Source of the DNA: Paenibacillus solanacearum
Lineage (GTDB): Bacteria; Bacillota; Bacilli; Paenibacillales; NBRC-103111
DNA length: 55,918 nucleotides
Reading direction: 5' to 3'
Assembly: GCF_910593845.1 (NCBI RefSeq)
Contig: NZ_CAJVAS010000040.1
Span: 1-55,918 of the forward strand
Position 1 is the stretch's first letter, and the number at the start of each line of letters is the position of its first letter. Positions 53,301 to 55,918 of the stretch are shown here, piece by piece. The notes under the pieces were generated by a model. The model ran no database searches, was not told the origin of the DNA, and saw nothing but the letters and a program-made list of their open reading frames with translations. Made by a program: the position numbers and the translations under genes.

Positions 53301-54120
53301 TCGCGCCGGGTAAACCGAGCTGTCTATAGTAGTCGGATTTATAGTCTAAATCTTGCGAGTAATGTACTTTAAATGTATCGGAAGTAATCCCTTCTATTTT
53401 GTTATAATAAGTGAATGCTTCAATTGTATATCCGTCATCGACACCTTCAGGACCAGGAACTAGAACATTATCAAGTATAGATGCTGTAGCGGTTATATCC
53501 GAAGCATTGACAACAGCAGCCGGTATTTCAGTATTATCTTCTAAAACATATGGCATCGTTCGATCAGCTGTCAAAGCAAGTTTTGTACCTGGACAATTCG
53601 GACTTGCTGGCATCATTGAGCCGTTGACGTTCTCGCTATAGTCTCGTCCAGATGGACTTGGACATCCTTCCCCACCATCCTGATACCAATCAAGCGTCCT
53701 ACCCGAACTTCCGGGGGCATAACGGTAAAAAGCAAAATATCCTTGGGCAGTATCATTTCCGCTGGAGGTTACCTCAACCGGAACGCCCGTAAAATTGATT
53801 CCCGAGGTGTTCCACGCTGGTACTCCTGCCGCTTCACTTATTGTCTTCACGACTTTTCCATCTTGATAAAAGGAAAGTTCTTGTATCACCTTTCCTTCGG
53901 GTGCGGTTACAGCAAAGGGATTTGTCTTTACAGTTTTTGACGCGCTGTAAACGGCTTGATAGCCATTTAATGTACTGGCAGCATACGTCATTTCCCGCAT
54001 TTCATCAGGCGTTGCCGCTTTTGCAACAGGCCACCTAAAATCCAAATACTGTATAGGTAGAATCTGAATTGTTAATATCAACAACATTAGGAAGCTAAGG
54101 TACTTTATTTTAGATCGCAT
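47305..54120 (-). CDS. 2271-residue secreted multidomain protein with Ig/FnIII-like repeats
   Basis: Very large exported protein. Signal peptide at residues 1-36, likely cleaved after VAKA. A CARDB-like domain (about 315-420) is followed by a PPDPPDPPDPP linker near 430. Then come several PKD/Ig-like modules, a central Tyr/Trp/Gly-rich region (about 900-1350) that looks like a repeat-based propeller or lectin-like fold, a probable laminin-G-like stretch (about 1370-1480), and four C-terminal modules of about 108 residues that begin NRPP or TPP. There are no SLH motifs or LPXTG; the adjacent upstream SLH protein may anchor it. Function unknown; a cell-surface adhesion, glycan-binding or matrix role is plausible. 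GGAAGTG precedes the ATG. Confidence 0.85.
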   Translation of the reverse strand: MRSKIKYLSFLMLLILTIQILPIQYLDFRWPVAKAATPDEMREMTYAASTLNGYQAVYSASKTVKTNPFAVTAPEGKVIQELSFYQDGKVVKTISEAAGVPAWNTSGINFTGVPVEVTSSGNDTAQGYFAFYRYAPGSSGRTLDWYQDGGEGCPSPSGRDYSENVNGSMMPASPNCPGTKLALTADRTMPYVLEDNTEIPAAVVNASDITATASILDNVLVPGPEGVDDGYTIEAFTYYNKIEGITSDTFKVHYSQDLDYKSDYYRQLGLPGAKVMVYYAAFTVNLRSKTYTYPDQIGITYKDAPILSTPDLVPISLSSGSVCIEAGKDVTYTYKIRNMGVDTTSTFRTIVELNGSEVASMDTSNGLSKNEEKQGTFTYSFPSSGSYSFKVIVDTNNAVAEGAGGKNNNTLNQAVTVQSVGGCSGTPPVDPPDPPDPPDPPGSMTGKIWPDKEIINWKDNNLVWFEVEEKGCTLKKYKFEFKGNGGVWNMPPVQVGWYDSNGETKKAMPFNYDTVTRMYPGNIQDGQVQVRVTVLDSCGSESIIGPGTFTIGPPPPDTPPELRIAFIDPTDGSETGQVILGDRVDLKVTRLFDADGDPLTLQWLFTDSEATDWIRGLPAKHGWTTPYNKMSYTGMTADTVGLQLVCATASDGVKTTKSCTNLNVIPPNPVPKINGPQVIKVNRPVNPPWDSSQSYSPVKGRTIDHNRDEWTNALPKYTTAGEYTISLHVFDNTGLKSLSPDTWNLMVIPDQPPVIDFLYSDTISRVAPSYFKNNSRSPDGDTIVKYETWYGYDANNNGSCNPYENLISTNNNNFPFHPSKVGKYCFRLYAEEDYGLSSWKDYTVEVTNDNPEVTFMVSGQTNEPVPVTTVPLPTSSLLGNSWFNTSLDKSTLPKTFWSLTPDGTLTTNTRDMKTPIGVRKFDEISDNDNYGLIEDDPNLTFPHDAASLMEIGSLGSVTFNGNPKNYIIESTPQYYLGDNMFIQYVSYPYASLQIPYFYLVGTNLPAPIKLMEGNYSENGNIYVREDIDEVILLMYYESWNNTIEYTYQRHKLSALKAGNIVPASTIHERKVYQNSEQPEVKITFSDGKDRQYMDGFIKTPVDYKRIDLVNRKIESFSFDNLITPYKVENYTHINALPAREWKSGVYTFNFPYLRGFVTPGGKVINTHYGGFIWYDTIEQTLNFRDMSYYGGPGGAAYPSGVSPNDDYIAYSISSYSGSRGYVVNLRTGDVHANGCGEEGGYWDYDQLDDDGNPTWVSGVWVCRWYPEIPSDQQDVLNYKKNNQYGFARDPIDGYTVINKYYQNENWLADSRTGQLLWNIGGTCGKAPRVYAAGLMVMCGKVYSFPRSESHPPSSKEFFTFGQLVNPSLQPLVNGTLKWSMRINNLKYDYVPAGMSFRIQDNQNMYRVESMKDRLRLIKIVNGEKTLLAESLRYLPSGAWAAYSVKLNGNEIKAYQNGTPLFTVYDNTFATGTYGPYSVHETTEFKEMAVVLTSPQLVTKTYGAAVVDTTVNYETTYEDPENDLRFDNGTQWRYTHVDPFMFLDVGDGKSGYSSKNVALVTTPIMSFDKVGKYNVEYRAPDDPHPDHRLSNGDPSFQGYSKYSNWYLQPLIVHRAPIVYFTVTPTASNTIQWTDSSYDPDHCYNAGSCQSGYESDRGIKFEKYYYITPSGYTVSGKLVHPAESGTYTVAKAVGDEYYAWSDWLERSVTVNCNPCVANTPPTVFLTFPNGGYGNPSPVSLRPTISWNQGDIDPGTIFTVFDIEIKDIYGNCYECVYNRSMNTTNTSWAWTMDTQLQMGGQYQVRVRVSDGEAFSGWSNIGWMITNRPPLTYMSFPFGTQADPTYITTTRPQFQWTQTDPDPGTTFTYFQLQVANAANGVILDTGNVWQGTTSTTGSYTPVVDMPTNEPLRVRVQVTDGFAWSGFSPDAWMIINRPPMVTLTYPDGTQSAPNIVESNTPTVTWNQMDLDSGASFSYFEVQVLNEAGTVIVDSGRVWQGTNATSGSWTVNTPLPEGQKLQVRVNVWDQFDSSSGWSNTGWLYINRPPSGNITFSTPIYENDTPSFTVSAIDPDGDALSIKVESSFNGAPFSVIQQWSNVPSGQDKIFTYGPLPKGNYTLRLTLDDGHGGTYEQTYSFIVLPLTITGWVTHTPEWESYRQTWNAKHPTDQRAVSDFWAGEVFVLSAAVTDTGTSSTKPISVISRLLTTSENVTLSSSNLINYSGELLNTNHDRILSDGNHTFRFTVTWSNGLVQTYDVAITIKDVIWDVIVNQIRH
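48006..48980. repeat. Three tandem coding repeats of about 324 bp
   Basis: Within the giant gene, modules beginning TPPTVFLTFPNG, NRPPLTYMSFPFG and NRPPMVTLTYPDG follow at about 108-residue spacing. Each contains a (S/T)WNQ or QWTQ strand, an (I/L/V)QV or similar strand and (V/W)SGWSN or FSGFSP before the next unit. A fourth, more divergent unit starts NRPPSGNITF at about 48005. Confidence 0.75.
52796..52850. repeat. Short 9-bp tandem repeat encoding a Pro-Pro-Asp linker
   Basis: GGATCAGGC-like units on the plus strand encode PPDPPDPPDPP on the minus strand, a flexible, slippage-prone spacer between domains. Confidence 0.7.
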
Positions 54121-54152
54121 TTATTCACTTCCGTTCATTAACATCTTACGGG

Positions 54153-55328
54153 TTACTTCTTGGATGTCGAAATTGAAATAATACGCTTATTATAATTTTT
54201 AGCTGGTGGTATGGCCGGGGCACTAATGGAAATCGCAACATCCGAATCTAAAAAGTACTTTTTTGGAATAATTAGTGCAGGAATATCTCCAGGCGAATCA
54301 CGAAACAATGGTGCTGCGTTACTCAAAATACCATTTTGCTTGTCGGTAGGTTCATTTGATTTGAATCCATATAGAGTAAAATTGGGCTGTTTGAAAGTAT
54401 CCTTGTAAATCGAAGGATCATTATTAAAGTCCACATGACCCTTGAAATATAGAACATAACTGTTCATATACCCATCCTTTATATATGGACTGTTCACCTT
54501 TAAACCTGTGTACCACTTTAAAGTGTCAAAATCGCCCAACAAGCTCAAATTGGGATCGTCCGGGTCTTCGAGATCAATAGCAATAATCTGATCCATTGTC
54601 GCCTTGTACAAACCATCTCCGGTTTCTACCGATAAATTATCAGGATTCCATTTAACAATTTGTGTACCACCAAAAATTTCGGGCATGACCGTAAAAATAT
54701 TTGTCTTCCTCAATTCTAACTCAGCCAAGTTTAACGCTTGCTTATCCACTATCAGCTTATCGCCCTCACCCCTGTTGGCTTGTAATACTCGATCTACAAC
54801 CGTCATAGCTTGTGCTCTCGTCGTTGCTTGATCCAGACCCAGGGCCCCACGGTCTAACCCTTGAATTAATCCCGTTTTCACGGCCTGATAAACAACCGCT
54901 TTATCGGTAATTTCTACTTCGGGGTACTGTAAATCAGGTCTTGTAGCTCTGAGGCTCAAACGCATCATTTCTTGTCTTGTAATCGCGCCGTTAATGTCTT
55001 GGCTAAATTCTTCGTAACGGTGGATCCCAGCCTCAACCACAGCGTTATTATACTTGCTGTACCAAGTAGCTCCTTCTTCACTGGTTTTCAGCTTAAGAGC
55101 TTTTGTCAGCATTGTAATAAACTCTGCCCTTGAAACGTCCATATCCGGCTTGAATGTGCCGTCCGGGTAGCCGTCGACAATTCCTCCTTCAACAGCCTTC
55201 ATTATGGCTTGCTGGCCCCAATGCCCAGTAATATCACTAAACGCTGGGGGATCTGCATTGATAACATGTATTGCTGTAGTAATTCCTATAGAAAGGGCAA
55301 AACCAAATGCAGTTATTTTTTTAAACAT
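54153..55328 (-). CDS. SLH-domain surface protein
   Basis: 391 residues. After a signal peptide (MFKKITAFGFALSIGITTAI) come three S-layer homology repeats: FSDITGHWGQQAI with GIVDGYPDGTFKPDMDVSRAE, a degenerate middle one (WYSKYNNAVVEAGI), and a third (VYQAVKTGLIQGLDRG). These bind pyruvylated secondary cell-wall polymer. The C-terminal half (about 200-391) is unrecognised and beta-rich. ATG 55328 follows GGAGGAATATTC; the frame beyond it is not coding. It precedes the giant protein gene by 32 bases, so both are probably one transcript. Confidence 0.9.
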   Translation of the reverse strand: MFKKITAFGFALSIGITTAIHVINADPPAFSDITGHWGQQAIMKAVEGGIVDGYPDGTFKPDMDVSRAEFITMLTKALKLKTSEEGATWYSKYNNAVVEAGIHRYEEFSQDINGAITRQEMMRLSLRATRPDLQYPEVEITDKAVVYQAVKTGLIQGLDRGALGLDQATTRAQAMTVVDRVLQANRGEGDKLIVDKQALNLAELELRKTNIFTVMPEIFGGTQIVKWNPDNLSVETGDGLYKATMDQIIAIDLEDPDDPNLSLLGDFDTLKWYTGLKVNSPYIKDGYMNSYVLYFKGHVDFNNDPSIYKDTFKQPNFTLYGFKSNEPTDKQNGILSNAAPLFRDSPGDIPALIIPKKYFLDSDVAISISAPAIPPAKNYNKRIISISTSKK

Positions 55329-55918
55329 GAATATTCCTCCATCATTCATAGTATCAACACTGAGAACGAGCGTACTCGAAACGTAGCACCCGCATTGATA
55401 AATCAAAATTACTCGATGAAGCTATTTAAGACTTGTTAAGGAAATATAGCCTCGTTTTCGATCCTAATGATTCAGAAGTACAGATATATGCGGAAATACG
55501 GAAATGTTTTAATCGACATAGACACCAACTAAGGTACTACTTATCATACGAAATTATAGCACTATTTTCCCATATAGTAAATTATTAGGAAATTCATTTA
55601 CTAACCGACGATCCAAGGAGATAAAGTGGTGAAAATGCAAAAAAGGCCATTTGCGCACGCACTTCGCCCGTAAGGGACATAAGAGCAACCATAGGTTGCC
55701 TGCGCTTTGCGTCAAATGGTCATAATTCATCGGAAATATTTATGTTTACCAAAAAACTTTATCGAGACAACATACAATTAATTTGCAGTTTAATTACGGC
55801 TCAATGCCGAGATCAGCGCTTGACAGAAAATTCATAGGTTGAAAATGGAAAAACATCTGCTAATCCTGTATTGTTGTAAGTCCTACCGAACAACAAAAAA
55901 GGAATAAACAGATGCAGA
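55329..55918. other. Intergenic region at the right end
   Basis: 590 bases with no convincing gene. It includes a long hairpin (55645-55721) and a 20-codon minus-strand frame (55794-55856) of unknown meaning. Confidence 0.5.
55645..55721 (-). terminator. Long branched hairpin followed by a T-run
   Basis: Outer arms GGCCATTTG/CAAATGGTC continue through CGCA and CGCA units; an inner perfect stem GCAACC/GGTTGC lies at 55684-55699. On the minus strand TTTTTTGCATTTTC follows, so it may terminate a transcript entering from beyond the window, or be a structured RNA or short repeat element. Confidence 0.45.

Noticed and set aside
55794..55856. 20-codon minus-strand frame near the right edge with FQPMNFLSSADLG
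   Set aside because: It looked like the start of a transposase, but a stop follows at once and no inverted repeats or further coding sequence could be shown.

Overview
The window looks like the chromosome of a Paenibacillaceae-type Firmicute (Paenibacillus or Cohnella style). The grounds are AGGAGG-type ribosome-binding sites, lipobox-bearing family 1 solute-binding proteins, a leucine T-box, SLH surface anchors, Cys-type sulfatases, and LacI, DeoR and GntR regulators beside sugar genes. No rRNA, tRNA, CRISPR array or complete insertion sequence was seen.

Layout. 0.2-2.6 kb: a TetR regulator and an FAD-dependent aromatic monooxygenase, each preceded by a matching TetR-like operator. 2.7-8.5 kb: a LacI-controlled unit of solute-binding lipoprotein, M14 metallocarboxypeptidase and two-half alpha/beta hydrolase, with a very clear promoter-operator; a small decayed gene lies between it and lacI. 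8.7-11.5 kb: leuA behind a Leu (CTC) T-box, and a HAD phosphatase. 11.6-27.1 kb: a sulfated-glycan locus made of a divergent lipoprotein/DeoR pair and a ten-gene co-directional array. That array holds six sulfatases in three subfamilies, another lipoprotein, a beta-CASP-like metallo-beta-lactamase protein, a TIM-barrel isomerase and a HAD phosphatase. 27.3-30.4 kb: divergent metallophosphoesterase and PHP phosphatase genes plus a DeoR regulator, with one operator at each promoter. 30.5-33.2 kb: an APH-fold kinase and a fourth lipoprotein.

33.4-38.5 kb is a heme-copper operon: a 46-residue one-helix peptide, CuA subunit II, subunit I, Sco/SenC and a small membrane protein. A separate ctaB gene lies upstream. 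Subunit I keeps all six heme/copper histidines but has Asn where B-type oxidases carry the cross-linked Tyr. The gene order matches what I recall of norSY-senC-orf1 (sNOR), so it may be a nitric oxide reductase rather than an oxidase. Both promoters carry Crp/Fnr-like palindromes centred about 41.5-42.5 bases upstream of the inferred start.

38.6-47.1 kb: a fifth solute-binding lipoprotein, a divergent TetR/MFS efflux pair with two perfect operators, and an operon of amidohydrolase, DgaE-like PLP lyase, DgaF-like aldolase, sugar kinase and GntR/UTRA regulator. 47.3-55.4 kb: an SLH-domain surface protein followed by a 2271-residue secreted multidomain protein.

The sugar genes suggest a lifestyle of stripping sulfate and acyl groups from extracellular polysaccharide, capturing products with lipoproteins and degrading amino-sugar or uronate products through KDPG-type chemistry. 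All five solute-binding lipoproteins lack neighbouring permease genes, which is the most pervasive oddity here.
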